Shown piece after piece: positions 31,758 through 39,731 of a DNA stretch of 43,672 nt (position 1 is the stretch's first letter; every line of letters begins with the position of its first letter). A model generated the notes under the pieces. That model did no database searches and was not told the origin of the DNA. It was given only the letters and a program-made list of their open reading frames with translations. A program made the translations under genes and the position numbers. Source of the DNA: an uncultured Pelagibacteraceae bacterium (GTDB lineage Bacteria > Pseudomonadota > Alphaproteobacteria > Pelagibacterales > Pelagibacteraceae); NCBI GenBank assembly GCA_902626645.1, contig CACOGC010000007.1:1-43672 (forward strand), written 5' to 3'.

Positions 31758-33108
31758 AGAATTTGACTATACTAAATTAAAACATGTTACTTCTGTAGAT
31801 CAATCTGATCGAAAAGTACCTTATAACTTAAGACAAAGTGGACCAACTAAAGTTGAAATGTTAATTTCAACTAGGGTAAGAAAATCACCCTACTGGCATT
31901 TATCAATGCAAGCAGGTTGTTGGAGAGCAACAGTTTATAATCGTATTTATCATCCTAGAGGTTATGTAAAACCTGAAGATGGTGGAGCGATGGTAGAATA
32001 TGATGCAATTGTAAATCATGTAACTATGTGGAATGTAGCTGTTGAAAGACAAATTCAGGTTAAAGGTCCAGATGCAGAAAAATTTGTAGATTATGTAATT
32101 ACAAGAGATGCAACTAAAATTTCACCAATGAGAGCAAGATATGTAATTTTATGTAATGCTTATGGTGGAGTTTTAAATGACCCAATTCTTTTAAGAATTT
32201 CAAAAGATGAATTTTGGTTTTCGTTATCTGACTCTGATATTGGTATGTACCTTCAGGGTGTAAATGCAGATGGAAGATTTAATTGTACAGTTGACGAGAT
32301 AGATGTTAGCCCAGTTCAAATTCAAGGCCCAAAATCCAAAGCTTTAATGAAAGATCTTTGTGGTGATCAAGTTGATTTTGACAATATGCCTTTTTATGGT
32401 TTGGCAGAGGTTAAGGTAGGTGGAAGAAGTTGTGTTATTTCACAATCTGGTTTTTCTGGTGAGGCTGGTTATGAAATTTATTTGAGAGACTCAACTATTT
32501 ATGCTGAGGATATGTGGAATGCAGTTTTAGAAGCCGGAAAGAAACATAATTTAATGGTAATAGCACCAGCCCATCACAGAAGAATTCAAGCAGGTATTCT
32601 TTCATGGGGTCAAGATATGGACGCTCAACACAATCCTTTTCAATGTAACCTTGGTTATCAGGTTTCATTATCTGGTAAAGGTGAATGGAATAAAAAAGGA
32701 GATTATGTTGGTAAAACTGTTTTGGAGAAAATGGGTAAAGAACTTAAAGAAGGTAAAAAACCTTATAAGCTTCAACTTGTTGGTCTTGAATTAGGTGGAA
32801 AACCAATTGAAGAATATGCTCCAGATTTTTGGTTAGTGTCAAATGAAAATGGAGGAGATCCTGTTGGATTTATTACCTCACCTTGGTATCACCCAGAAAA
32901 AAAACAAAATATAGCAATGGGATACGTGCCTTTTGATGGAACGCTAAATGCAAATGGATTTCCAAAAGGTAAGGTTGGAACTAAATATAAAGTTCATTTA
33001 CCTGAAAAATACGCTGATGCTCCAGGCAAGCCTGTAGATGCTGTTATAGTCGATATTCCATTTAAAGAATCTTTCAACGCTAATACAAGAGAAGTTGTAA
33101 AAGGTTAA
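31750..33108 (+). CDS. DmdA-related GcvT-fold folate-dependent demethylase, substrate unknown
   Basis: The 452-residue product belongs to the GcvT/DmdA group. It has S-T-R-V-R-K-S-P-Y near the front as in DmdA (which has S-x-R-x-R-K-T-P), W-N-V-A-V-E-R-Q-I-Q-V-K-G-P-D-A (residues about 94-109), V-L-N-D-P, F-W-F-S-L-S-D-S-D-I, and R-R-I-Q-A-G-I-L-S-W-G-Q-D-M-D. DmdA moves a methyl from DMSP to THF. This protein is about 80 residues longer than canonical DmdA (about 369) and diverges in several motifs, so it may be a paralogue acting on another methylated compound. The upstream overlapping MTHFR-like gene supports methyl-THF as product. A hairpin terminator follows. Confidence 0.85.
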   Translation: MSKEFDYTKLKHVTSVDQSDRKVPYNLRQSGPTKVEMLISTRVRKSPYWHLSMQAGCWRATVYNRIYHPRGYVKPEDGGAMVEYDAIVNHVTMWNVAVERQIQVKGPDAEKFVDYVITRDATKISPMRARYVILCNAYGGVLNDPILLRISKDEFWFSLSDSDIGMYLQGVNADGRFNCTVDEIDVSPVQIQGPKSKALMKDLCGDQVDFDNMPFYGLAEVKVGGRSCVISQSGFSGEAGYEIYLRDSTIYAEDMWNAVLEAGKKHNLMVIAPAHHRRIQAGILSWGQDMDAQHNPFQCNLGYQVSLSGKGEWNKKGDYVGKTVLEKMGKELKEGKKPYKLQLVGLELGGKPIEEYAPDFWLVSNENGGDPVGFITSPWYHPEKKQNIAMGYVPFDGTLNANGFPKGKVGTKYKVHLPEKYADAPGKPVDAVIVDIPFKESFNANTREVVKG

Positions 33109-33118
33109 TCTTATTTAT

Positions 33119-33136
33119 GGGGGAGTTTACTCCCCC
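33119..33136 (+). terminator. Hairpin terminator after the DmdA-like gene
   Basis: GGGGGAG (33119-33125) pairs with CTCCCCC (33130-33136) around the loop TTTA, giving a perfect G/C-rich 7-bp stem 10 bases past the stop. This is striking in such AT-rich DNA. Only TT follows directly, so termination may rely on the stem itself, or the hairpin may mainly stabilise the upstream message. Confidence 0.7.
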
Positions 33137-33146
33137 TTCATCTAAA

Positions 33147-33251
33147 ATGACAAAAGGTTTCTTAATAGTAATTTGCATTCTTATAGCTATTGCTTTAATA
33201 ATATTCCCATTAATCGTATCTTACAAAGAGCAAAAAAATAAAAAAAAATAA
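33147..33251 (+). CDS. 34-residue single-helix membrane microprotein
   Basis: An ATG at 33147 opens a 34-codon frame whose TAA directly precedes the ATG of the Yip1-domain gene. The product is M-T-K-G-F followed by a long hydrophobic helix (L-I-V-I-C-I-L-I-A-I-A-L-I-I-F-P-L-I-V) and a Lys-rich tail. This is a convincing membrane protein with positive-inside topology. The zero-base spacing to the next gene argues for co-translation. Function unknown; no family recognised. Confidence 0.55.
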   Translation: MTKGFLIVICILIAIALIIFPLIVSYKEQKNKKK

Positions 33252-33794
33252 ATGTTCGGTGAATTTCTAAGTATTATTTTAAGATCTATCAAATTAGATA
33301 AAACACTTTATTCCGATAGTAAAAATTTTGGTGAAGCCTCAGTTTATTTCGCCGGTATCATAATGATTTTAGATGGAATAGCTGGAGCAGTCGCTGCAAA
33401 CACAGTTTTTAAAACAGCTGTTGCAATGTCAGGCGTGACTGCAATATTAACATGGTTTGTTTGGGCAATATTAATATTTGTTATTGGGGTTAAACTATTT
33501 CCTGATAAAAATAGTAAAGTTCCATTTAAAAAAGTATTAACAGCAGTTGGTTTTGCTCACGCACCTGGTCTGTTAAGATTTTTCGCTGTTACACCAGAGT
33601 TAATGATACCTATAATTTTTCTTACGCAATTTTGGATTTTTGCTGGATTAATTATCTCGACGCGACAAATTCTTAATCTTAAATCTAACTTAAAATCATT
33701 TGGAATTGTCTTTATGTCATTTTTAATAATTGTCTTTTTATCTATTTCATTCGTAATAAGTAGAATGAACGCCTTACCAATCAATCATATTTAG
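33252..33794 (+). CDS. Yip1-domain integral membrane protein
   Basis: The 180-residue product has about five membrane helices and the bacterial Yip1-type pattern: an N-terminal amphipathic part, A-S-V-Y-F-A-G-I-I-M-I-L-D-G, W-F-V-W-A-I-L-I-F-V-I-G-V-K-L-F, then K-K-V-L-T-A-V-G-F-A-H-A-P-G-L-L-R-F (the conserved G-F-A-x-A-P loop). Function of bacterial members is unknown. Its TAG overlaps the convergent zinc-ribbon gene by four bases. Confidence 0.8.
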   Translation: MFGEFLSIILRSIKLDKTLYSDSKNFGEASVYFAGIIMILDGIAGAVAANTVFKTAVAMSGVTAILTWFVWAILIFVIGVKLFPDKNSKVPFKKVLTAVGFAHAPGLLRFFAVTPELMIPIIFLTQFWIFAGLIISTRQILNLKSNLKSFGIVFMSFLIIVFLSISFVISRMNALPINHI

Positions 33795-33949
33795 ATTGGA
33801 AAAATTGTCTTAGAAACTCTGCAAGACTTGCAAATTTTAAAACCTGTTAGTATCAAGTTTTGAGTAACACTCTCATGCTGTTCTTTACATTCATCACAAA
33901 TATCATCTAAATCCTTTAGATTTTTTTCTATTTCTTTGTCTTCAGTCAT
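33791..33949 (-). CDS. 52-residue zinc-ribbon-like protein
   Basis: An ATG at 33949, inside the last codons of the DUF3726 gene, opens a 52-codon frame ending TAA at 33791. The product has an acidic helical N-terminus and two CxxC knuckles, C18-D-E-C21 and C40-K-S-C43, separated by 18 residues, which looks like a small zinc ribbon. The eight-base overlap with DUF3726 fits the translational coupling used throughout the cluster. It overlaps the convergent Yip1 gene by four bases. No family name can be given. Confidence 0.68.
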   Translation of the reverse strand: MTEDKEIEKNLKDLDDICDECKEQHESVTQNLILTGFKICKSCRVSKTIFPI

Positions 33950-34553
33950 TATCAGTCAAACCAGCTCCCGCTGCACCCTCTTTTAAACTATCAGTTTCCT
34001 CTACAAATGTATCCTCTGCAAGTTTGTAGAGATTTTTCCAATCTTGATCTGAAAAATTATCTTCATTGTTTAAAAAACTTATTTCTACTTTTTTTGCTAA
34101 CTTTGGCATTTCTTTATCCAAAATATTAGATGAGATACTTACATTAAAATTCAATAAAAATTTACAATCATCAAATGAAATTAATAATTTTTTTCCAATA
34201 ATTTCTGAAGCTCTACTTAAAAAAGGTAAAATTAACAATGGATAAGCAAGATTTTCAACTGAGCACTTTTTTAAAGTTTCGATGTCCTTTACTTGATCAA
34301 TAAAATTAACACCCAACATAATTGGACAAAAAGATGATGCATCAGATTTGTTAATCTTATTAATTAATTTTATATCTTCAAAATTTTCTTTTTTTTTATT
34401 TTGATAATATTGATTAAGATGTTTGATCGCTGGAAAACCAAATAATTCAGATAATCTAATAGATTTCCCGACTTCTTCTGCTATACCCCATGAATAACCA
34501 ACAGCTCGACTTGCCCTCTTAGCTGTGGTTTCTATCTCACTTAAGGATTTCAT
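33942..34553 (-). CDS. DUF3726 family protein
   Basis: The 203-residue product has the DUF3726 frame: an N-terminal S-L-S-E-I-E-T-T-A-K-R-A-S-R-A-V-G with W-G-I-A-E-E-V-G-K and the highly conserved C-terminus G-A-A-G-A-G-L-T-D-N-D. To my knowledge no function has been shown; I know the family from marine alphaproteobacteria. It follows the 553-residue unknown by three bases and overlaps the zinc-ribbon ORF, making a cluster with the M19-like gene. Confidence 0.82.
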   Translation of the reverse strand: MKSLSEIETTAKRASRAVGYSWGIAEEVGKSIRLSELFGFPAIKHLNQYYQNKKKENFEDIKLINKINKSDASSFCPIMLGVNFIDQVKDIETLKKCSVENLAYPLLILPFLSRASEIIGKKLLISFDDCKFLLNFNVSISSNILDKEMPKLAKKVEISFLNNEDNFSDQDWKNLYKLAEDTFVEETDSLKEGAAGAGLTDND

Positions 34554-34556
34554 AAT

Positions 34557-36218
34557 TTAAGATTGGGTCTTATAAACCCATTGTTCATCATAATCTTTTA
34601 ATTCATTTGGGAGTGGCGCTCCTTGAAACATACATATTCTCAACCACTTGTCAGATCTTGGATCAAATTTTAAAGCTCCGAAAAAAGATAATTTTAATCG
34701 CAACATATCAATTGGAACTAAATTTTCTCCGATAGTATTATCTTGTATTTCCGAATATGGAAATTTTTCAATAATAAAGGCTCTTCTAACAACGTGTCTT
34801 AAATCAGAATTATCAATTAAAAATTGATTAATTTTTAGATTATCTTTTAAAGGCAATAATCTTTCATATAATTTTTTTATATCCCTAGCTATTGCCAATG
34901 GTTGCTCTAAATCTGCACCATTTTCTTCAAAACGATTAGCTAATCTAGGTTCTTCTTTATTTTTTGAAATAAACCAAAATTTCTGGTTGCTCTCATCTAT
35001 ATTAAAATTAATTTTTAAAATATCCGGATATCTATTTTCTAAAATCTTTTTTAAATCTCCTACATTACGTTCGGTTGGAATATTAAAATATTTTTCTTCC
35101 TCAGAGCTCATTTGCCCAACCAATGACTGAACTATATCACCAAATGGCTCCATCATGATTGAGACAACGTATTCAATACACTCCTCGCAAGTTTCTTTCT
35201 CTAGCCAAAGATAAATCTTATTAAAAGGGTAATCTTTTTGAAAATCAAATTCGTTTTCTAAAAAACTGATAAATTTTTTGATATCTTTCAACAAAAGTTG
35301 AATTTTTTTTAGTTGATATTCACTCTCTGTATTCCAGCTAGTTATATTTTTAAGAGAACTTTTTACACAATCTTTAAATAAATCTCTATCTTGTGTTTTA
35401 ACAATTTTAATTTCTCTTATTTTTTTAAGTGCTATTTCTCTACTAAGTATCCAATTATTTAATAAAGTTGGATGGTTAACAATAAATGGAGCCATTCCTA
35501 ATCCAGTGGAATTTCCTATACCCAAATTTCTACAAATTTTAGGATCTAGTTTAACAGCTGAATTAGGATTTTTATTTTTTGCAACATGATTGACTTGATC
35601 AAACGTAAATTGTCTTACTAAATAAACTAACATCATCTCTAATCTGAATGGTCCGTTAATTTCCTCTCTATTTTTAATTCTAAATCGATCTGCTAAACCA
35701 AACTTTCCTGATCCATAAACTGCAGTCGTTCTGTATAAATATCCAACTTTTTCAAGTAGCTCTAAATTAGGTTGGTTTCCATTGCTTAAACTTTCAACAA
35801 CATGATCAAATACCCTAACAGATTTATTTGCTCTAGATAATGTTAGTTCTTTGTAAGACAACCTACCGACTTCCTGTTTTGGAACTTCATTTCTTAATCT
35901 GTCAATATCTTCTTTTAAAGGTACTCCATCGTGTAATGTAAAAGCTGCATCCCACTTAGTTGCTATTACTCTATCTGATCTTTCATCATCATTAATTTTG
36001 TTCGCATAACAGATTAAAGAATAAACCCTGTCTTTTTTTTTAAATGAGTATACTGCTGTGCCATAACCCTCTTGGTCTAAATCAAACAAGTCTATATTAT
36101 ATTGCCAATCTTTAAATTCGCTTAAAAAACTTCGTAAAAAGGATAATCTTGATTGATGAAAGGAACCAAGTCTTGATAACTTCATTATCATGTTCGGATC
36201 TCTTAATTCTATATTCAT
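34557..36218 (-). CDS. Large conserved-looking cytoplasmic protein of unknown function
   Basis: The 553-residue product has no signal peptide, membrane helix or motif I can name. It has a soluble mixed alpha/beta composition. Distinct stretches include W-D-A-A-F-T-L-H-D-G near residue 88, Y-L-Y-R-T-T-A-V-Y-G-S-G-K-F-G (about 161-175), G-I-G-N-S-T-G-L-G-M-A-P-F (about 232-244) and C-E-E-C near residue 338. The Gly-rich segments might bind a nucleotide or phosphate, but this is a guess. It lies two bases after the M19-like gene and three before DUF3726, implying a shared process. Confidence 0.75.
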   Translation of the reverse strand: MNIELRDPNMIMKLSRLGSFHQSRLSFLRSFLSEFKDWQYNIDLFDLDQEGYGTAVYSFKKKDRVYSLICYANKINDDERSDRVIATKWDAAFTLHDGVPLKEDIDRLRNEVPKQEVGRLSYKELTLSRANKSVRVFDHVVESLSNGNQPNLELLEKVGYLYRTTAVYGSGKFGLADRFRIKNREEINGPFRLEMMLVYLVRQFTFDQVNHVAKNKNPNSAVKLDPKICRNLGIGNSTGLGMAPFIVNHPTLLNNWILSREIALKKIREIKIVKTQDRDLFKDCVKSSLKNITSWNTESEYQLKKIQLLLKDIKKFISFLENEFDFQKDYPFNKIYLWLEKETCEECIEYVVSIMMEPFGDIVQSLVGQMSSEEEKYFNIPTERNVGDLKKILENRYPDILKINFNIDESNQKFWFISKNKEEPRLANRFEENGADLEQPLAIARDIKKLYERLLPLKDNLKINQFLIDNSDLRHVVRRAFIIEKFPYSEIQDNTIGENLVPIDMLRLKLSFFGALKFDPRSDKWLRICMFQGAPLPNELKDYDEQWVYKTQS

Positions 36219-36220
36219 AT

Positions 36221-37186
36221 TTAGATAGTTTTATAAAAGTTATACCAATTGTTACCTAGAATTCCATTAGTCTCAGTCTCTGAAAAACCAACCTTTTTTA
36301 AACCTGCTTCTAAGTTTTTAAAACCTCTTGCATCCTCAAACCAATTAGGTTGTTTAGGAAACCCTGGTTTATTTTTAGAGCCTTCTCCATAATTTTTATT
36401 TTTAGACCAGGTTCCATTTCTCATCCATTCAACAACTTCATCTGGTTGATTTAAACAAAGATCTGATCCTATACCAATATTATTGATATCCATTATTTCT
36501 GCTGTTTTAGCCACCATTTCACAAAAGCTTTCTAGGGAACAATTTGTATTGTCCTTAAGATGATGTGGGTATAAAGATAAACCCAATATTCCTCCGCTTT
36601 CACTTAAAGTTTTTAGTAACTCAGAAGACTTATTTCTTTTTGCTGCGTGCCAAAAAGATGGGTTTGCATGAGTGATCGCTATAGGTTTTTCACTAAATTC
36701 AATTGCATCAAAAGTACTTTTTTCGGCTGAATGGGACATATCTACTACAATGCCCACTCTATTCATTTCTCGGATAACTTCCCGTCCAAAATTAGTTACC
36801 CCACTATCGTTTTTCTCATAACAACCTGTCGCTAATAATGATTGATTGTTGTAAGTGAGTTGCATAAATCTACATCCAAGACTATGAACTTTTTCAACTA
36901 AATTGATATCATCTTCTATTGGAGAGCAATTTTGAAAACCAAAAAAAATTGCAGTTTTATTCTCACTATTTGCTTTTTCAATATCCTTATAACTTTGCCC
37001 TAGAAAAATTAAATCTGAATTTTCTTTTAATAAAGTTTGCCACTTACTTATTTCGTTTTGAAGTTCATCAAAATCTTCATGATAGACTATCGTAACATGA
37101 ACTGCATCTAGACCAGCTTCATGATTAATCTCAAAAACTTTTCTCGACCATTTACAATATTGGAGATTATCGATTTTAAATTTCAT
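36221..37186 (-). CDS. Peptidase M19 (membrane dipeptidase) family protein lacking usual metal ligands
   Basis: The 321-residue product follows the M19 fold: G-F-Q-N-C-S-P-I-E-D-D (about 83-93), L-G-C-R-F-M-Q-L-T-Y-N-N, G-R-E-V-I-R-E-M-N-R-V-G-I-V-V-D-M-S-H152, then I-T-H173-A-N-P. In renal dipeptidase the zincs are bound by an N-terminal HxD, a Glu in the E-G-G motif, and two later His. Here the HxD region reads I-D-N-L-Q-Y and the Glu is Q85, while H152 and H173 remain. It therefore represents a subfamily that may have a single metal or a non-peptidase reaction. No signal peptide is seen. It is first of the minus cluster with the unknown and DUF3726 genes. Confidence 0.82.
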   Translation of the reverse strand: MKFKIDNLQYCKWSRKVFEINHEAGLDAVHVTIVYHEDFDELQNEISKWQTLLKENSDLIFLGQSYKDIEKANSENKTAIFFGFQNCSPIEDDINLVEKVHSLGCRFMQLTYNNQSLLATGCYEKNDSGVTNFGREVIREMNRVGIVVDMSHSAEKSTFDAIEFSEKPIAITHANPSFWHAAKRNKSSELLKTLSESGGILGLSLYPHHLKDNTNCSLESFCEMVAKTAEIMDINNIGIGSDLCLNQPDEVVEWMRNGTWSKNKNYGEGSKNKPGFPKQPNWFEDARGFKNLEAGLKKVGFSETETNGILGNNWYNFYKTI

Positions 37187-37287
37187 TTTGGTTAATTTTG
37201 ACTAAGCATACCAAGTTGTTTTTTAAATACTATTTATTTTATTGAAATTTTAATCTAATTTTGAAATAAATATTCATCAAATTGATC

Positions 37288-37779
37288 ATGAAAAAGAATA
37301 AAAATCTCAAAGTTGCAATCGTCATGGGAAGCCAATCAGACTTCAAAACAATGAAATTATCCACAAATATACTAAAAAAAATGGGTGTTCGATTTGAAAC
37401 TAAAATTATATCTGCCCACCGTACTCCAAAAAGAATGTATGAATTTGCAGAGAGCGCATCAAGAAATAATATTGGAGTAATCATTGCTGGTGCTGGTGGA
37501 TCAGCACATTTACCTGGTATGATTTCAGCTATAACCTCAATTCCAGTTTTAGGTGTTCCCGTTGAAAGTAAAAAGCTTAAAGGACTTGATAGTTTATTAT
37601 CAATAGCACAAATGCCAAAAGGAATACCCGTTGGAACTCTTGCAATTGGAGAGGATGGTGCCATCAATGCTGCTTTATTGGCTACAGCTATAATTGCAAA
37701 CAGCAATCCTGCTGTAAAAAAAAAATTAAATAATTGGCGTTCATCACAAACTAGATCAGTAAAAAAAAATCCAAAATAA
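37288..37779 (+). CDS. purE: N5-carboxyaminoimidazole ribonucleotide mutase
   Basis: It moves the carboxyl group of N5-CAIR to C4 to form CAIR in purine synthesis. I start at the ATG at 37288 (163 residues), two codons inside a longer TTG frame. Motifs are V-M-G-S-Q-S-D-F-K-T-M, S-A-H-R-T-P-K-R-M-Y-E-F-A, and A-G-A-G-G-S-A-H-L-P-G-M, all typical of class I PurE. Three bases separate it from purK, the enzyme that makes its substrate. Confidence 0.95.
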   Translation: MKKNKNLKVAIVMGSQSDFKTMKLSTNILKKMGVRFETKIISAHRTPKRMYEFAESASRNNIGVIIAGAGGSAHLPGMISAITSIPVLGVPVESKKLKGLDSLLSIAQMPKGIPVGTLAIGEDGAINAALLATAIIANSNPAVKKKLNNWRSSQTRSVKKNPK

Positions 37780-37782
37780 ACG

Positions 37783-38829
37783 ATGTCAATTAAAAATTTG
37801 GGTATAATTGGTGGTGGTCAACTAGGAAGCCTATTAGCTGTCGCGGCTAAGAAGTTGAATATCAATACAATAATCTATTGTGATGATGTTGATGCTCCAG
37901 CACAAAATTTTTGTAACAAATTTATTCATGGCAGATACGATGACAAAGTCAAAATGGAAGAGTTCATAAAAGAAATTGATGTAATTACTTATGAATTTGA
38001 AAATATACCTTATGAAACTCTTAATGAAATGAACAAAGTAAAACCAGTATTACCAAAGCCATCAGTAAATAGATTAATTCAACATCGAATTGCAGAAAAA
38101 GATTTTGTAAATAAACTCAATATAAGAACCACTAGATACGCATCAATAGAAAATAAATCTGATATGGAGCAATTAGGAGATTTCTTACCTGGGATTTTAA
38201 AAACTACTACAATGGGTTATGATGGTAAAGGTCAATATCCGATTAAAAAAATTGAAGATATCAATAACCTGAATATTGATTTTTCAAAAGGATATATACT
38301 AGAAAAATTAGTAAAACTTAAAAAGGAGATATCTGTGATTATTACCAGATTTGGGAACAATAGTTATGAAATATATGAGCCGATTGAAAATACTCATGAA
38401 GATCAAATATTGAAACATTCAATAATACCAGCTGAAATCACTAAAAAAATATTTGATGAATCTAAAGATTGGTCAATCCGAATTGCAGAAGAATTGAAAT
38501 ATATAGGAACGCTCTGTGTTGAATTTTTTATTGATAGAAATGAAAATCTTTATGTAAATGAAATAGCTCCCCGAGTTCATAACTCTGGTCATCTAACAAT
38601 TAATGCTTTTAATATTAGTCAATTCGAAAACCATGTAAGAGCAGTCTGTTCGTTAGAAAAAATTCCACTCAAAAAAATATCTAATGCAAAAATGGTGAAC
38701 CTTATAGGAAATCAAATTAAACCCTATAGAGATAAGTTTAAATTGAATGAAAATGAATTTTTCTTTGATTATCAAAAAAAAGAGATTAAAGATAAAAGAA
38801 AAATGGGCCACATAACAACTTTAATGTAA
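37783..38829 (+). CDS. purK: N5-carboxyaminoimidazole ribonucleotide synthase
   Basis: This ATP-grasp enzyme forms N5-CAIR from AIR, ATP and bicarbonate. The 348-residue product shows I-G-G-G-Q-L-G at residues 9-15, T-Y-E-F-E-N-I-P near 70, T-T-M-G-Y-D-G-K-G-Q (about 143-152) and N-E-I-A-P-R-V-H-N-S-G-H (the metal-binding region near 265). The gene is followed with no spacer by a GNAT acetyltransferase. Confidence 0.95.
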   Translation: MSIKNLGIIGGGQLGSLLAVAAKKLNINTIIYCDDVDAPAQNFCNKFIHGRYDDKVKMEEFIKEIDVITYEFENIPYETLNEMNKVKPVLPKPSVNRLIQHRIAEKDFVNKLNIRTTRYASIENKSDMEQLGDFLPGILKTTTMGYDGKGQYPIKKIEDINNLNIDFSKGYILEKLVKLKKEISVIITRFGNNSYEIYEPIENTHEDQILKHSIIPAEITKKIFDESKDWSIRIAEELKYIGTLCVEFFIDRNENLYVNEIAPRVHNSGHLTINAFNISQFENHVRAVCSLEKIPLKKISNAKMVNLIGNQIKPYRDKFKLNENEFFFDYQKKEIKDKRKMGHITTLM

Positions 38830-39297
38830 ATGCTAAAATCTATTGAGGGAAATTTTGATAACCCAGAGGTCAATAAACTTTTGACAAAACATTTTATAGA
38901 ACTAAGAGCTGCATCTCCCGAAGGCAGTGCACATGTTCTAGATATTCCAGGGTTAAAAGTTTCATCAATTAAATTCTGGAGCCTTTGGGAAAATGATAAA
39001 ATATTTGGTTGTGGGGCATTAAAGTTTTTAGACAAAGATCATGGTGAATTTAAATCAATTAGAATTCATGATGATTTTAGAAATCAAGGCAATGGTATCA
39101 AAGTCATCAAACATCTCATTGATGAAGCTAAGAAATTAAAAATTCAAAGAATAAGTTTAGAGACCGGTGCTGGAAAATTTTTTGATCCAGCGAGAAAATT
39201 ATTTAGAAAATGTGATTTTACACCTTGCAAACCCTTTGCTCATTATAAAGAAGATGTTAATTCTATCTATTTAACTAAGCTAATTGACCACGAATGA
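38830..39297 (+). CDS. GNAT-family N-acetyltransferase
   Basis: The 155-residue product has the GNAT fold with the acetyl-CoA pyrophosphate loop R-N-Q-G-N-G-I (about residues 86-92) after the strand G-E-F-K-S-I-R-I, and a C-terminal strand with F-R-K-C-D-F-T-P-C-K-P-F. Substrate unknown (small molecule or protein N-terminus). The ATG directly follows the purK stop, so expression is tied to purine genes, though this may simply reflect genome compaction. Confidence 0.88.
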   Translation: MLKSIEGNFDNPEVNKLLTKHFIELRAASPEGSAHVLDIPGLKVSSIKFWSLWENDKIFGCGALKFLDKDHGEFKSIRIHDDFRNQGNGIKVIKHLIDEAKKLKIQRISLETGAGKFFDPARKLFRKCDFTPCKPFAHYKEDVNSIYLTKLIDHE

Positions 39298-39363
39298 TAA
39301 AAAAAAGTCTAATTATGAACTAAATTTGTTGACAAAACCCTGTAATTTATAAACAAAGCCAGT

Positions 39364-39383
39364 ATTACTTAATTATAAGTAAT
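39364..39383 (+). promoter_or_regulatory. Hairpin in the cspA 5' leader
   Basis: ATTACTTA (39364-39371) pairs exactly with TAAGTAAT (39376-39383) around the loop ATTA, 33 bases upstream of the cspA start. Cold-shock genes often have structured leaders that control message stability or translation with temperature. A consensus -35 TTGACA lies at about 39329, but no convincing -10 at standard spacing was found. Confidence 0.45.
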
Positions 39384-39416
39384 AAATTAATATAACAATA
39401 AGTAAGAAGAAAAAAT

Positions 39417-39623
39417 ATGAGTCTACAAGGAAAAGTAAAATGGTTCAATCCAACAAAAGGTTTTGGTTTTATTGAACGTGACGACAAAGAAAAAGATGTG
39501 TTTGTACATGTTTCAGCTGTAAGAGATGCTGGTATGAACGGTTTAGATGAGGGTCAAGCTTTGACTTTCGATGTTGAAGATGGTCCTAAAGGTCCTTCAG
39601 CAGTTAACTTAAAAACTGCATAA
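39417..39623 (+). CDS. cspA: Cold-shock protein (CspA family)
   Basis: The 68-residue product is one cold-shock domain with both RNA-binding motifs: [15 protein letters not shown] (RNP1 K-G-F-G-F-I) and D-V-F-V-H-V-S-A (RNP2 V-F-V-H). It binds single-stranded RNA or DNA and melts secondary structure. It stands alone between the GNAT gene (119-base leader region) and the racemase gene (108-base spacer with an inverted repeat), so it has its own promoter and probable hairpin at the end. Confidence 0.95.
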   Translation: MSLQGKVKWFNPTKGFGFIERDDKEKDVFVHVSAVRDAGMNGLDEGQALTFDVEDGPKGPSAVNLKTA

Positions 39624-39638
39624 TTTTCACATAGATTA

Positions 39639-39696
39639 ATTGGCTATAAATTTAATTAATTTTTAAATTAAGAATTAATTTATTTTTATAGCCAAT
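39639..39696 (+). terminator. 12-bp inverted repeat after cspA
   Basis: ATTGGCTATAAA (39639-39650) is exactly reverse-complemented at 39685-39696, and the AT-rich spacer can pair further (TTAATTAA-like segments), making a long stem 16 bases past the cspA stop. No T-run follows, so it may act as a 3' stabiliser or a factor-dependent end rather than a classic terminator. Confidence 0.5.
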
Positions 39697-39731
39697 GAAC
39701 TATTCTACAAACAAAATTTAGAAAATAATTT

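Noticed and set aside
37239..37706. A 155-codon minus-strand frame over purE
   Set aside because: purE on the plus strand has all family motifs, and the minus frame shows no recognisable protein features.
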